DNA of 64,000 nucleotides, from the NCBI RefSeq assembly GCF_007565055.1, contig NC_044561.1, forward strand, positions 31,699,483 through 31,763,482, in the 5' to 3' direction. The stretch comes from Rhinopithecus roxellana. Taxonomy: Eukaryota > Chordata > Mammalia > Primates > Cercopithecidae. A program made the translations under genes and the position numbers. Below the pieces are notes generated by a model. It saw only the letters and a program-made list of their open reading frames with translations, did no database searches and was not told the DNA's origin. This document shows positions 1 to 15,206 of this stretch, one piece after another (the stretch's first letter is position 1; each line of letters opens with the position of its first letter).

Positions 1-1118
1 CGGTCCATGCTCCAGGGGTTCGGGACCTCTGTCCTGGGTGACTATTTGTTCCAAGCCGTATTTCATAAAACTAAAAATGTAGTGTAATAAATATTAGACA
101 CATGCTTGGCTTTAATAAGTGAATGTGGCGGTTTCTAGAATTTAAATATATACGCTTAGGGAAAGGCAAGATAGTAGGTATGTGAGTTGAATCTGGAAAG
201 AAAGACTCTTCAGCTGTGTAGTACCTATTTTTTAAGCCGTTGTTCCAAATTTGCCAGGAAAAATCTTCACCTTCACACTCAAGTAATTAGTACCACATTT
301 AGCATGGAGTATACTTTGTCACAAGGATATGATAAAATTCTTTTATAAGAATTTACTCTTTGCTAAATACATGTGATGAAGTAAAAAACATCTTAAATCA
401 ACAAATATCTAATAAGAATATTATGAGGAAGGCACAGTGCCCAGTACAAAATATACCATAACTTAAACTATAAATTTAACTTTCTTAAGAATAACGACTA
501 CTTTAAAAATTTCCTTCCTTAGCAAGTCAGTGCAAGCAAACTGTTCATGGATTCCACTGGAATACTGCCCTTTAATACTTTCTCTTCAATTTAATCTTAT
601 TTGGAGGTTCTGTTTACACACTGAAAGAGAAAATTGAGGCAACAATTCCAATTTTAAAACATGTGTTCCTAAACTGCCTGGATCAACATCTGAGTTTGCA
701 CCATCCCTGTGTGCTCAGGCTCCAAGTCTCTTGTCCTTGGGGGATGGACAGATACACCTTGACTTGTGATGGGGTTATGTCACAATAAACTAATCATAAA
801 TCGAAAATATCTTAAGTTTAAAATGCATTTAATACACCAAATCTACAGAATATCGTGGCTTAGCCTAACCTTCTTGAAACATGCTCAGAATACTTACATC
901 AGCCTACAGATGGGCAACATTACCTAACACAAAGCCTATTTTATAAGGTGTGGAATATCTCATGTAATTTTTTGAATACTATACTGAAAGTAAAAACCAG
1001 GATGACTGTATGGGCACTCCAATTAGAGTTTCTACTGAATGCTTTTCACTTTTGCACCATCATAAAGTCAAAAAAGCGTAAGTGGAACCATTGTTAGGTT
1101 GGGGACCATTTCTAATCC
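1..1118. other. AT-rich sequence, no gene seen
   Basis: No coding potential, no recognisable repeat and no splice-linked exon could be identified. It is probably unique or very old intergenic DNA. Confidence 0.5.
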
Positions 1119-1478
1119 TCAGCTCATGCTGCAATAACAAAATACCATAGACTGAGTGGCCCAACAACGGACATTTATTTCCACAGTTATGGAGGCCAGA
1201 AGTCTTCATGCACCAGCATGGTTGGAGCTAGATTCCTCTTTCTGGCTTGCAGATGGCCGCCTTCTCCCTGTGTCCTCACAATGGCAGAAAGAGAGACACA
1301 CAGCAAGCTCTCTGGTGCCACTTCTTTTAACAGTACTAATCCCATCGTGAGGCCATGGCCTCATGACCTCATCTAAACTTAATTATCTCCCAAAGGCCGC
1401 ATCTCCAAATACGATGACATTGGGGGTTAAGGCTTCAAAATATGAATTTTACAGGGACATAATTCAGTCCATAGCATG
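1119..1478 (-). mobile_element. MaLR LTR (MLT1-like), reverse orientation
   Basis: Reading the minus strand gives the MLT1 pattern: ttcatattttgaagcc, a cctaac/ccaatgt block, 'ggaggtaattaag' and cacagcgagaag-like text, ending in 'gccactcagtctatggtattttg'. It is diverged, with small deletions. Two short open frames here are by-products of the LTR. Confidence 0.7.
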
Positions 1479-3214
1479 GAATATGCAGGACCTAGGCAAA
1501 AAAGGGCCTCAGGGTGATGGACCTATTCTGGCAAACTGGATCAAACTCAGCCCTTTAGTCATCCTGCAGCGTTCCTGGTGGCTTCTTCCAGACACCCCAG
1601 GCTATGGGGAGAAGAGTGAATATGATTACTGCTGAAAGCTCATTTCTCAGGTTCTCTAAATACGGGTTCAATGTGCAACCCTCAAAGGGAATTTTCTACC
1701 CAAAACTATAGCTTTGCAGCTAAACGATTATATTCTTGAAATGATGCCTAGGGAGACTGAGTTTTCTTAAATAACAAATCTAAGGAGAAACCAAATGCCT
1801 AGCTAGCAAGACAACTTTCTTGCCTAATTTTACTTTTTAAAGTATTTTTTACTTTCTTGAAATAGAAATAAATAGGGTGAAGTTCTATATGCCAGGGAAA
1901 AGATTCACTTACTGATTCTTGAACTAAAATATCACTGTGCTGAAAAGAGAAGTAGATGATGAGTATATATATGACAATCACTTTCATGAAAACTCAGTTC
2001 TAGAAAGACACTAAATTTCATTTATTGTTTGTCTAAAAAGAAAGCACATGCATAGTAATTAACGGACAAGATGGTCAAAAAGTAACTGTTCTAGTGCTTT
2101 ATTCTGGATAAATGCAGTGTAATTATGATTCTTGTGAATTTCAGTAAAGTATGATTTAATACTATAGCAAGGGTGCCATTAAAGTGTGGGTATTAACTTT
2201 CCAATAATTTCTAGAAATTGAAATGGAATGTGTTTGGCAATAACATGACATTTTGACACCAATGAAAATATTTTATGTAGTTACGTAAGTGATAAAAATA
2301 AATGCTTTATAAAAATTTATCCAGAAGGACTTATAACTAGGAAAAACAATCATAATTAACAAGATTTTGTGAAGCGTGCAGCAGCCAAAGAAAACTTTTA
2401 GACCAGCTGAAGGTGATGAGGTCATTTCTGGTCCTAAGTTCATAGAATGTGACCACCTGTAGAGATTTTTTTAAAAGCACTTAAAAGAATTAATTTTCCA
2501 AATATGGAGAAACTGAGAGAGTCTCCGTCTTTTATGTGACTTTCTATTGTGCCAATGTAATGGAATCAAATACACACTTCAGCTTTTTAAGCAGCTGTTC
2601 CTATGGTGCAGGAGTAAATGTGTAAACTCTACCAGTACCAGCTGGAAAAAAAGAACATGAATCTATTATTTCCGAATGTATTATGAAGCCTAGATTTTGT
2701 TTCCAGGATAGAATGTGTCCAAAGCAACCAAATTAAGAGGAGGATTGTGAAATTATCCAGTGGATAAGGAACAATCTTGACATTTCAACTGGCTGACACA
2801 AACCAAGCTATATGGGCAGGCGACCCTGCCTCTTGTTGCATTAACTGTGCAGAGTCCACCACAATACTGAAGAGATTCTTTTTACTATTTTTAACTGAGA
2901 TCATTACAGCACAAGACTCTTAACCACAGTAACATCAAAAGAACAAGAAGCAATTTTATCAAGTATATGTCTTTTTCAAAATGAACATTACTGATCTCTA
3001 AATTCATAATGTCTACTTAGGATTTCTAAGTCAAATGATAATAACTATGATGATAGTAATAATAATAGAAGATATTTCACTAAAACATGCATATCTTTTG
3101 ACTCTACCTTTAAATATAATTTTAATAAAATTCTATTTGTAAGTATTACCAAATAAAGACAAAAAAGTTTTAGTGTATGATGGTGTTTTTCAAAATAAAA
3201 TTTATCTTTTAGAC
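1479..3214. other. AT-rich sequence, no gene seen
   Basis: Only short, low-quality open frames. No recognised repeat or RNA gene. The stretch ends at the target site of an AluYR insertion. Confidence 0.5.
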
Positions 3215-3231
3215 AAGATTTAGGTTCACAG

Positions 3232-3542
3232 GGCCGGGCGCGGTGGCTCAAGCCTGTAATCCCAGCACTTTGGGAGGCCGAGACGGGCGGATCACGAGGT
3301 CAGGAGATCGAGACCATCCTGGCTAACACGGTGAAACCCCGTCTCTACTAAATGCAAAAAAAAAAAAAAAAACTAGCCGGGCGAGGTGGCGGGCGCCTGT
3401 AGTCCCAGCTACTCAGGAGGCTGAGGCAGGAGAATGGCGTAAACCCGGGAGGCGGAGCTTGCAGTGAGCTGAGATCCGGCCACTGCACTCCAGACCGGGT
3501 GACAGAGCAAGACTCCGTCTCAAAAAAAAAAAAAAAAAAAAA
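3232..3542 (+). mobile_element. AluYR-type Alu (Old World monkey)
   Basis: Full-length Alu with the gatccggccactgc right-arm marker and 'ggctcaagcctg' start. It is flanked by 17-bp perfect target-site duplications aagatttaggttcacag at 3215-3231 and 3543-3559. Low divergence points to a young insertion. Confidence 0.93.
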
Positions 3543-3559
3543 AAGATTTAGGTTCACAG

Positions 3560-4680
3560 CAAAATTGAGTACAAAGTACAGAGAGTTCCCATCTATACCC
3601 TGCACCCCCTGACACACACATGTAAACAACTATCAGTATCCTGCAAGGAAGTGGTACATTTGTTACAATCAACAAACCTACATTTATACATGTTTATCAT
3701 CCAAAATCCATAGCTTACTAGAGTTCATTCTTGATGTTGTATATTCTATGGCTTTGAGCATGTATCCACCATTATAGTATCATAAACAATAGTTTCACTG
3801 TTGTAAAAAATCCTCCATGTTCCATCTACTTATCTCTCATTCCTCCTCAACCCCTGGCAAGTACGGTTCTTTTTATTGTATCTACAGTTTTGCATTTTCC
3901 AGAATGTCATATAGTTAGAATCATACAGTATATAGCCTTTTAAGATTGGCTTCTTTCACTTAGCAATATGCATTTAAGTTTTCCCCATGTCTTTTCGTGG
4001 CTTCATTTTAGTTTTGAATAATCTTTTGTTTTCTGGATGTACCACAATTTATTTACCCATTCACCCAGAGAAAGACATTGTGATTGCTTCTAAATTTTGG
4101 CAATTATAAACAAAGCTGTTATAAATATCAGTGTGCAGGTTTTTGTGTAGACACAGGTTTTCAACACATTTGAGTAAATACCAAAGAGCACTATTGTTGG
4201 AGTATATGGTAAAAGTATGTTTAGTTTTTGTAAGAAATTGCCCAGCTGTCTTCCAAAGTAGCTGTACCATTTTGCATTCCCATCAGCAATGAATGAGAGT
4301 TCCTATTGTTGCACATTCTCATCAGCATTTGTTGTCAGTGTTTTAGATTTTGGCCATTATAATAAGTGTGTAACAATATCTCATTGTGGCATTAATTTGC
4401 AATTTCCTAATGCCATATCATTTTCAGGATCCTTACACATGCATATTTGCCATCCACATGTCTTCTTTGGTGAGGTGTCTGTCCAGGTCCTTTGCTTATT
4501 TTTTAGTGGGGTTGTTCCTTTGGTCCTTTGCCTGATTTTTAGTGGGGCTGTTGCTTTTCTTATTGTTGAATTCTAATACTTTGCGTATTTCGGATAGCTG
4601 TCCTTTATCAGATATGTCTTTTGAAAATGTTTTCTCCTACTCTATGTCACAGTGTTTTAAGTGTTGGTCAACCTTAAGCC
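3560..4680 (-). mobile_element. L1 3' end, reverse orientation
   Basis: Reads as the complement of an L1M/L1P 3' region, for example 'ggcaattataaacaaagctgttataaa', 'ccaaagtagctgtaccattttgcattcccatcagcaatg' in pieces, and the 'ttcggatagctgtcctttatcagatatg' end of ORF2. The AluYR at 3232 was inserted into its edge. The open frames at 4061 and 4289 come from this element. Confidence 0.75.
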
Positions 4681-4765
4681 TTTATAGAAACAAAAAAATT
4701 TGAACAAATTATACGGTTGTAAAGCTTTAGAACCATTCTTGAAGATGCATTTAAAATGATCTATC

Positions 4766-5077
4766 GGCTAGGTGCAATGGCTCAAGCCTGTAATGTTAGC
4801 ACTTTTGGAGGCCAAGACGGGAGAATTGCATGAGCCCAGGAGTTTGAAATCAGCTTGGGCAACATAGGGAGACTCAATTTCTACAAAAAAATTAAAAAGT
4901 TAACCAGGTGCAGTGGCACATGCCAGTAGTCTCAGCTACTTGGGAGGCTGAGATGTGAGGATCGCTTGAGCCCAGGGGGTCAAGGCTGGAGTGAACCATG
5001 ATGGCATCACTGCACTCCAGCCTAGGTGACAGAAGGAGACCCCACCTCAGAAGAAAAAGTAGAAATAATGAAAAAAA
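4766..5077 (+). mobile_element. Alu (old, AluJ-like)
   Basis: A diverged dimeric Alu, from ggctaggtgcaatgg to an A-rich tail. Remnants of a duplication, gatctatc / ttatctatc, lie at both ends. Confidence 0.85.
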
Positions 5078-5151
5078 TTATCTATCTTAGATTATTGTTT
5101 CAGTAACTACTGTGAAAGTTGTCAGAATCAAAATGGAGTCACTAATGTTAA

Positions 5152-5174
5152 ACACACACACACACACACACACA
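5152..5174. repeat. (CA)n microsatellite, about 11 units
   Basis: An uninterrupted CA run between an old Alu and the L1 fragment. Confidence 0.9.
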
Positions 5175-5189
5175 AATCTGACATACCAA

Positions 5190-5587
5190 AACCAGACAAG
5201 AATACAATAAAAAAAAGAAAACTACAGGCCAATATCCTTGATGAACATAGATGCAAAAATCCTCAATGGAATATTAGCAAACTGAATGTAACAACACATT
5301 ACAAAGGTCATTCACCATGATCAAGTGGGATTCATCCCGGGCATACAAGGATGGTTCAGCATGTACAAATCAATAACAAGTGTGATACATCATGTCAACA
5401 GAACCAAGAACAAAAGCCATGTAATCATTTCAATAGATGCTGAAAAAGCATTCAATAAAATTCAACGTTCCCTTATGATAAAAAATGCTCAACACATTGT
5501 GGGTAAAAATACACACAAACTGGGTATATATGACAAACCCACAGCTAACATCATACTCAACGAGGAAAAGCTGAAAGCCTTTCCTTT
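5190..5587 (+). mobile_element. L1 ORF2 fragment, left part (continues at 8164)
   Basis: The + strand reads as the L1 reverse transcriptase region; the frame from 5325 contains GFIPGIQGWF and IISIDAEKAFNKIQ. It is interrupted at 5588 by the HSPD1 retrocopy and resumes at 8164 with 'aagaactggaacaag', so both parts are one L1. Confidence 0.85.
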
Positions 5588-5602
5588 AAGAAGTAGAACA
5601 AG
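5588..5602 (+). repeat. Left target-site duplication of the HSPD1 retrocopy
   Basis: aagaagtagaacaag matches aagaactggaacaag at 8164-8178 with two mismatches. The 3' copy keeps the L1 consensus form. Confidence 0.8.
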
Positions 5603-8163
<2,561 letters not shown>

Positions 8164-8630
8164 AAGAACTGGAACAAGACAAAGATGTCCGCACTCGCCA
8201 TTCCTATTCAACACAGTACTGGAATTCCTAGCCAGTACAATTAGAAAAGAGAAATAAATTAAGGGCATCCAAATCAGAAAGGAAGAAGTCAAATTATCCT
8301 TGTTCACAGACAACATGAGTATATAATTAGAAAACCCTAAAGACTCCACAAAAAAATGTTGGAACTGATAAATGAATTCAGTTGGAACTGAAAAATGAAT
8401 TCTAAGTAAAGTTGCAGGCTACAAAATAATCATACAAAAATCAATAGTATTCACATACACTAACAGCACATGCTCTGAAAAAGAAATCAAGAAGGCAAAC
8501 TCATTTACAATAGCTACATGAATTATAAAATACCTAGAATACATTTAACCAAATAAGTGAAAGATCTATCTTAGAAAAGCTATAACACACTGATGAAAGA
8601 AATTGAAGAGGACATTTTAACAATGGAAAG

Positions 8631-8789
8631 GGTTCATGACCAGCCTAGCCAACATGGTGAAACTGTGTCTCTACTAAAAAAAAAAGGACAAAACGCTTGA
8701 ACCTGGGAGGCAGAGGTTGCAGTGAGCTGAGATTCCACCATCACACTCTAGCCTGGCTGACAGAGTGAGACTCCATATAAAAAAAAAAA
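8631..8789 (+). mobile_element. Alu fragment with internal deletion
   Basis: Begins at the middle of the left arm (gaccagcctagcc), jumps to the right arm and ends in an A-rich tail. The short repeat ggaaag on both sides suggests a separate 5'-truncated insertion. Confidence 0.75.
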
Positions 8790-9080
8790 GGAAAGATATT
8801 GTATGCTCATGGATTAGAATTAATATTGTCAAAATGTCAATACTACCCAGAGCAATCTACAGATTTAATGAAATTCCTATCAAAATACCAATGACATTCT
8901 TCACAGAAATGGAAAAAACAGTCCCCAAATTTACATGAAACTCAAAAGACTCTGAATAGCCAAAGGAATCCTGAGCAAAATGAACAAAAGCTGGAGGCAT
9001 CACACTACATGACTTCAAAACACATTATAAACCAATGGTAACCAAAGTAGCATGGTACTTGGGGAAAAATAGACACATAA

Positions 9081-9378
9081 GGCTAGGTGCAGTGGCTCAC
9101 GACTGTATTCTCAGCACTTTGGGAGGCTGAGGTGGGAAGATCACTTGAGGCCAGGAGTTTGAGACCCGTCTTAGCAACATACTGAGACCCTATGTCTACA
9201 AAAAAGAAAAAAAAAATGGCTGGGCATGGTGGCATGCATTAGTTGTCCCTAGCTGCTCAGGAGGCTGAGGCTGGAGGATTGCTTGAGCCTAAGGAGTTAA
9301 AGGCTGCAGTGAGCTATGATCACGCCACTGCACTCTAGTGTGGGTGACAGAGTGTGATCCTGTCAGAAAGAAAAAAAG
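9081..9378 (+). mobile_element. Alu inserted in L1
   Basis: Dimeric Alu with duplications agacacata at 9071-9079 and 9463-9471, beyond the expanded tail. Confidence 0.88.
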
Positions 9379-9459
9379 ACAGAGAGAGAGAGAGAGAGAG
9401 ATGAGGGAGGGAGGGAGGGAGGGAAGGAAGGAAGGAAGGAAGGAAGGAAGGAAGGAAGG
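9376..9459 (+). repeat. (GA)n-(GGGA)n-(GGAA)n compound microsatellite in an Alu tail
   Basis: A purine-only tract made of three successive repeat types, lying between the Alu body and its 3' target-site duplication, so it grew from the poly(A) tail. Confidence 0.9.
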
Positions 9460-10154
9460 GACAGACACATAGAACAATGCAACAGAATAGAGAACCCAGA
9501 AATAAATCCATGTATTCACAATCAACTCATTTCTACAAAGGTGCCAAGAACAAACATTGGGAAAAAGACAGTCTCTTCAACAAACAGTGCTGAAAAACTA
9601 GATAACCCTATGCAGAAGAATGAAACTAGACCCCTATCTCTAAGTATATAGAAAAAGCAAATGAAAATGGATCAACAACTTAAATCCAAAACTTTAAACT
9701 ATGAAACTACTAGAAGAAAACAATGGGGAAATGCTCCAGGACATTAGTCTGGGCAAAGGTTCTTGAGTAAGATCTCAAAAGCACAGGCTACAAAAGCAAA
9801 AATAGACAAATAGGATTACATCAAGTGAAAAAGGCTTTGCACAGCAGTGACAATCAACAAAGAGAAGAGACAGCCCATCTACTGGGAGAAATTATTTGCA
9901 AATTATCCAACTGACAAGGAATTAATTACCAGAATATATGAGGAGCTCAAACAACTCAACAGCAGAAAAACAAACAATCCAATTAAAAATGAGAAAAATA
10001 TCTGAGTAGATATTTTTCAAAAGAAGACAAACAAATGGCCAACAGGTATAAAATAAAATGCTCAACATCACTAATCATGGAAAAAAGCAAATCAAAACCA
10101 CAATGAGATATCCTCTCACCCTAGTTAAAATGGCTTTTATTAAAAAGACAAAGA

Positions 10155-10447
10155 GGCCGGGTGTGGTGGCTCAAGCCTGTAATCCCAGCACGTTGGGAGG
10201 CTGAGGTGGGTGGATCACCTAAGGTCAGGAGGAGTTTGAAACCAGCATGGCTAACATGATGAAACCCTGTCTCTACTAAATATACAAAAAGTAGCTGGGC
10301 ATAGTGGTGGGTGCCTGTAATCCCATCTACTCTGGAGGCTGAGGTGGGAGAATCGCTTGAACCTGGGAGGCGGAGGTTGCGGTGAGCCGAGGTCGTGCCA
10401 CTGTACTCCAGGCTGAGTGACAGAGTGAGACTCCATCTCAAAAGAAA
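10155..10447 (+). mobile_element. Alu inserted in L1
   Basis: Complete Alu between copies of aaaagacaaaga (ending at 10154 and 10460). Confidence 0.9.
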
Positions 10448-11047
10448 AAAAAGACAAAGAATAATGAGTGCTGGCAAGGATGTGGAGAAAGGGGAACCCT
10501 CATACACTGTTGGTGGGAATGTAAATTAGTACAGTCACTATGGAGAACAGTTTAGAGGTTCCTCAGAAAACTAAAAATAGAGCTACCATAGAAGACAGCA
10601 ATCCCACTACTGGGTATATACCAAAAAAACCAACATATCAAAGAAATATCTGTGCTCACATGTTTGTTGTAGCATTATTCATGATAGCCAAAATATGGAA
10701 TCAACCTAAGTACCTATCAATGCATGAAGCAACTGTGGTATATATATACAATAGAATATTATTCAGGCACAGAAAAGAATGAAATCCTGTCATTTGCAGC
10801 AACATGGGCAGAACTGGGGGTCACTATGTTATGTGAAATAAGCCAGGCACAGAAAGACACATATTGCATGTTCTCATTCATATGTGGGAGCTAAAAAAGT
10901 GGATCTCATGGAGGTAGAGAGGAGAAGAATGGTTACCAGAGACTGAGAAGGATGGGGGAAGAGGGAATAAAGAGAGGTTGACTAACGGGCACAAAAATAT
11001 CGTTAGATAGAAGATATAATACATAGTGTTTGGTAAGTCAGTAAGGT

Positions 11048-11535
11048 TGTTAGGGAAGCAGGAGCCTAGGAGAGCCAGGATGACACCATTTTAAGTTCCA
11101 CTTCATTTTGAGACTAACCAGGCACATTCCTTGCCAGCCATGACCCATGGTCATAAGATGTTTACAGTTGAGGAAAACTTACAAGGACGCACTCCTACGA
11201 CAGCAGAAAGTCTAGATGTCCCAATACTCATAACAATATATGATTTCAAAATAATTATAGTTATGCTTTACTTACACACTAAAATGTCAAGAATCATTTT
11301 CCTTAAATCAGCAGTATAATAAATTTTGTCATGCTGTCTGCTCACCCACATGTAGGCACAGCTTAGTTTGGCCTTTACATAGACAAGACCCCTATATAAG
11401 AAAAACTTCAAGACAGTACATTCCTCTGCTTGCTTTCTGAGGATGCCCTACTCTATAATGAAGTAGCTTTCAATAAACTATATCTTCTCACTGTACAGCC
11501 TTAGACTGGTGCTACATTTGTTACTGATTTTCGTA
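11048..11535 (+). mobile_element. Solo LTR of an endogenous retrovirus (family not identified)
   Basis: Starts tgttagggaagcagg. It contains a TATA-like ctatataag at about 11390 and a poly(A) signal aataaa at about 11472, spaced as in an LTR, followed by a short U5. I could not name the family with confidence. Confidence 0.55.
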
Positions 11536-12263
11536 GCTAAGGATAATCATTTCAAAACATTTACATAATCTTCTTCATTTTTACTTTAAAAACTTTTATT
11601 CTTTCTTTCTCTCCCTGAATACATACAGTTTACTGCGGTATGCAAATTCACGTAGCAATGCTCTATTCCCAAATAAGCATTGTTTTCTTTTAGAAAGCCT
11701 AGAAACTTTCTGTTTGTTATTTACGTTAACAACACAAACCAACTTGAAATTAACTGGACTCCCTACAGAATCCTGATATATCTAAGAAAGACTTGGAATC
11801 TAGTCAAGGTCGGTACTACCCCTGAATATCGTGAAGAGAGCTGCAACTCATAGTTTCTATTAAAATGCAACCAGGTGCTAAATGTTTCTTACTACAAAAA
11901 AAAGGAGGGATATTCTCTCTCACACTGAAAGAGGCTTGGACCAAAGCCTTCTGAAAAGCAGAAATATCCCTTATTACGTTATGTTATTATGTTACTAGAC
12001 TCTATTACTTCTAAGAAACATTAATTCTCACTAGAAAGATGAAAGTAAAATGACTGACTGAGCACATGCTCCTACCATCATAGCACCAAAAACCACAAGC
12101 AAGGATGGAACCAAATGCCCTCTAAATAATTCATTTGAAACATCTCTTCAATAAGAAGTCATGACTGTAACATACTAGAAAATGCAGGGAATCCACATGT
12201 ACCAGAGAGGGTTCCATTGCATACAACAGAATCTAGGCTAGTTAGTTTAATCTAAAGGGAATT
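11536..12263. other. No gene seen
   Basis: AT-rich sequence without a recognisable gene or repeat, between the solo LTR and the MER1 element. Confidence 0.5.
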
Positions 12264-12271
12264 TATTACAG

Positions 12272-12996
12272 CAGAGTTCCCCAACCCCAAGGCCATGGAC
12301 TGGTACCTCCTGTCAGATCAGCGGCGGCATTAGATTCTCATAGAAGCGCAAACCCTATTGTGAACTGCACAGGTGAGGGATCTAGGTTGTGCACTCCTTA
12401 TGAGAAACTCATGCCTGATGATCTGTCACTCAAATCACTCCCTAATGGGATCCTCTAGTTGCAGGAAAACAAGCTCTGGGCTCCCACTGATTCTACATTA
12501 TGGTGAGGTAATAAATATTATATATTACAATATAATAAATGAAGTGCACAATGAATGTAATGTGGCCGGGCGTGGTGGCTCACACCTGTAATCCCAGCAC
12601 TTTGGGAGGCCGAGGCAGGCAGATCACTTGAGGTCAGGAGTTCGAGACCAGCCCAGCCAACATAGTGAAACCCCACCTCTACTAAAAACACAAAAATTTG
12701 CCAGGCATGGTGGTGCGTGCCTGTAGTCTCAGCTGCTTGGGAGGCTGAGGCAGGAGAATCGCTTGAACTGGGAGGCAGATGTTGCAGTGAGCTGAGATCA
12801 CGCCACTGCACTCCAGCCTGGATGACAGAGCCAGACTCCATCTCAAAAATAAATAATAAATAAATAAATAAGTAAAATTAATTAAATAAATGTAACGGGC
12901 TTGAATCATCACAAAATCCACCCCCCTCCCCACGGTCTGTGGGAAAACTGTCTTCCACAAACCAGTCCCTGATGCCAAAAAGGTTGGGGGCCGCTA
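12272..12996 (+). mobile_element. hAT-Charlie MITE (MER1-like) with a nested Alu
   Basis: Inverted termini cagagttccccaacccc ... ggttgggggccgcta. Perfect 8-bp duplications tattacag at 12264-12271 and 12997-13004, the length typical of hAT elements. The interior contains 'cagatcagcggcggcatta', diagnostic of the MER1 group. An Alu was inserted at about 12563. Confidence 0.88.
12563..12896 (+). mobile_element. Alu nested in the MER1-like element
   Basis: Complete Alu with a long (AAAT)n-type tail, 12841-12890. The short frames at 12373-12978 derive from the Alu and the MITE. Confidence 0.9.
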
Positions 12997-13004
12997 TATT
13001 ACAG

Positions 13005-13672
13005 CAAAGCCAAAGGGTCTCACAATCACTGAGAGGTATAAAGAAGACTTACTTTGGGCTATACTTTCAAGAACATCTCCTAAAGCCACGCTGCAGAACT
13101 GAGCTTCTGGCCCTGCTGGAGTCAGGAAACTGTGGAATCAGGAATCAGCTGCTGCACTACAAGCTCCAGACCAAAGCCACTTACACCACCCGCCATCCAC
13201 AGCTGCAAAATGAAGGAGCTGCGTGCAGGGAATTCTCCTAATTGGATCTTGCCTCAGATTTCCTTTTGAATACAAATTTAAATTTCTCATACCAGAAACA
13301 GAGCTCGGTCACCCTTGACACAATTTTCAGTTCTACAACACACCTGAATGGCTCAGCCAGTGGCCAGTGACAACAACTTAAGAGACATCCCTCCCACCTA
13401 GCTGACTGGGCCCCTGTTCTCCCATTGTTTCCTTTAAATGGACTGTTCAGACATCAGTTTGTGAACTTAAAGTGGCCAAACCCCATTTCCTTATGTATAT
13501 GGCTGGTAACCACATGCTTCTCTCTTTTGCCTGACTCTTCATTCTGGCTTCACATGACCCAGGGATGGAAGAACCCTCGTGACTCACTACACCCTCCTTA
13601 CCCAGGTTTTCTATGTAAAAATCTTTGAACTTGTTTCTTATTGTGGTGGTGTATTAAACTTGTGCATTCCAG
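13005..13672. other. No gene seen
   Basis: Open frames at 12939 and 13425 have no recognised similarity and no splice context. It may include an old LTR, but I cannot support a name. Confidence 0.45.
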
Positions 13673-13957
13673 GGCTGGGCATGGTGGCTCATGCCTATAA
13701 TCCCAGCACTTTGGGAGGTGAGTGGATCACTTCAGGTCAAGAGTTCGAAAGCAGCCTGGCCAACATGGTGAAACCCCATCTCTACCAAAAATACAAAAAT
13801 TAGCCGGGCCTGGTGGCGGGTGTTAGTTGGGAGACTGAGACACGAGAATCACTTGAACCTGGGAGGTGGAGGTTGCAGTGAGCTGAGATCATGCCACTGT
13901 ACTCCAGCCTGGGTGACAAAGAGAGGCTCTATCTAAAAAAATAAATAAATAAATAAA
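13673..13957 (+). mobile_element. Alu
   Basis: Dimeric Alu with a small internal deletion and an (AAAT)n tail. Imperfect duplications cttgtgcattcca / tttgtgccttcca flank it. Confidence 0.88.
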
Positions 13958-15206
13958 GATGAATTTGTGCCTTCCATCTGAAGAAGTAGGAACTGCCCTG
14001 GGCTGGGATATTTCTGGAATGCAGGGGAGAACGTAAGGTCGGTCTCCCAGTGCCAGAGCCATAGCCAGGCAGATGTAAACTGGACATAGGTCAGACATGA
14101 GCCACCAAGGCATCTGCCAGTACAAACAAGCTTCCTCTGTAAGGGATTCCCTGGTCAAGGGTCAGACAGCCAGGCATTAGGCTATTTGCCCAGTAAAAGA
14201 ATTATCCTGAGAAAGGCACACTGTAAACACCACATCTGGCTCCCTCCATTTCTGGTTAGGGCAGGGTTGCTAGCCACTCTGGTACCAGAACCCCAGTTTA
14301 GCTTGGAGTTTTCAAAGCAGTATGCCCTGCCTCTCAACACTCATGAAGCCAGAGACCCAGCAGTGAGGAGTCTCAACACCACAGCTCTTTCAGAAAAACC
14401 AACTCTGTCAGCAGAAATAGTGGAGGCAAAAGAAGTCAGCCTCTACCTGCAGTGTTCCGCCTCTGCCTTCCAAAACCCATGTGGCTGTAAAGGATAGGTG
14501 GGACCCTAAATCCCATCTAAAAGCAGAGCTTCAAGGGCATGTCAAAAATGTAGTTTTCCAGCCTCAGTAATTCCAGCAGGCATATGTAGAAGGAAGGTAG
14601 AAAAGATACTGAGTGAGGTAGAAAAGAGTAGAAAGGACATGACTATCAGAGGAAAGCGAGGAGTGATTCCAGGAGAACTCCAAGTGTCAGGGCCTGTGGA
14701 CACCAGGGGCTCGAGGTAGTCTTGGAGTAACCACCAGGGTGACTGTCTCCATCAACATTAGAGTGGTAGGTAGGCTGCCCGAACTCCCCTCTTTGAGTGG
14801 AGAACAAAGACAGAACGGAAGAACTGGTTATGAGTGTTGGGTCAGAGCCATGCTTAGGAGGAACAGAAACTCTTCTTTTCTAAGAGAAGCTGCTGGTATG
14901 TCTTACATGGCAGTACAATGCCCCCTTGTCTGAAATCACTGGAAGCTGACTGTGGTATGCAAACCACCTTCATATTCAGGCCAACAGAGCCTCAATGACG
15001 AATATGAGCATGCAGTCAGGAGTTAAACATCTGAAGTGGACAAACACCATGAAAGAGAGGTATACAACTTAATGAACAAAGGAAATCACTTAACACATAA
15101 GAATTTATGCAGCAGACAAATGAAAACTTTGAAAATTTATAAAAACTTAGAGATACGAGAATAGATATTGCATCCATGAAACAAGATGAATATGATGATG
15201 ATGATG
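13958..15206. other. No gene seen; short (ATG)n at the right end
   Basis: Two moderate open frames (13889 minus, 14186 plus) lack recognisable domains. A (GAT)n run at about 15187-15207 abuts the next Alu. Confidence 0.45.

Larger units (their letters stand above)
8164..11035 (+). mobile_element. L1 ORF2 3' half and 3'UTR, right part of the L1 at 5190
   Basis: Continues ORF2 after the HSPD1 insertion, then the L1 C-terminal region ('tactgggtatataccaaaa' at about 10609) and the 3'UTR ('agaggttgactaacgggcac'). It is broken by an Alu fragment (about 8631), an Alu (9081) and another Alu (10155). Many indels; no long frame survives. Confidence 0.88.

Noticed and set aside
10121..10507. Alu-derived open frames (here and at 3348, 12518, 26150, 27213, 46381, 48516, 50189, 52058)
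   Set aside because: Typical translations of Alu (SPRLECSGAISAHCNL or SVAQAGVQW type) with no exon evidence.
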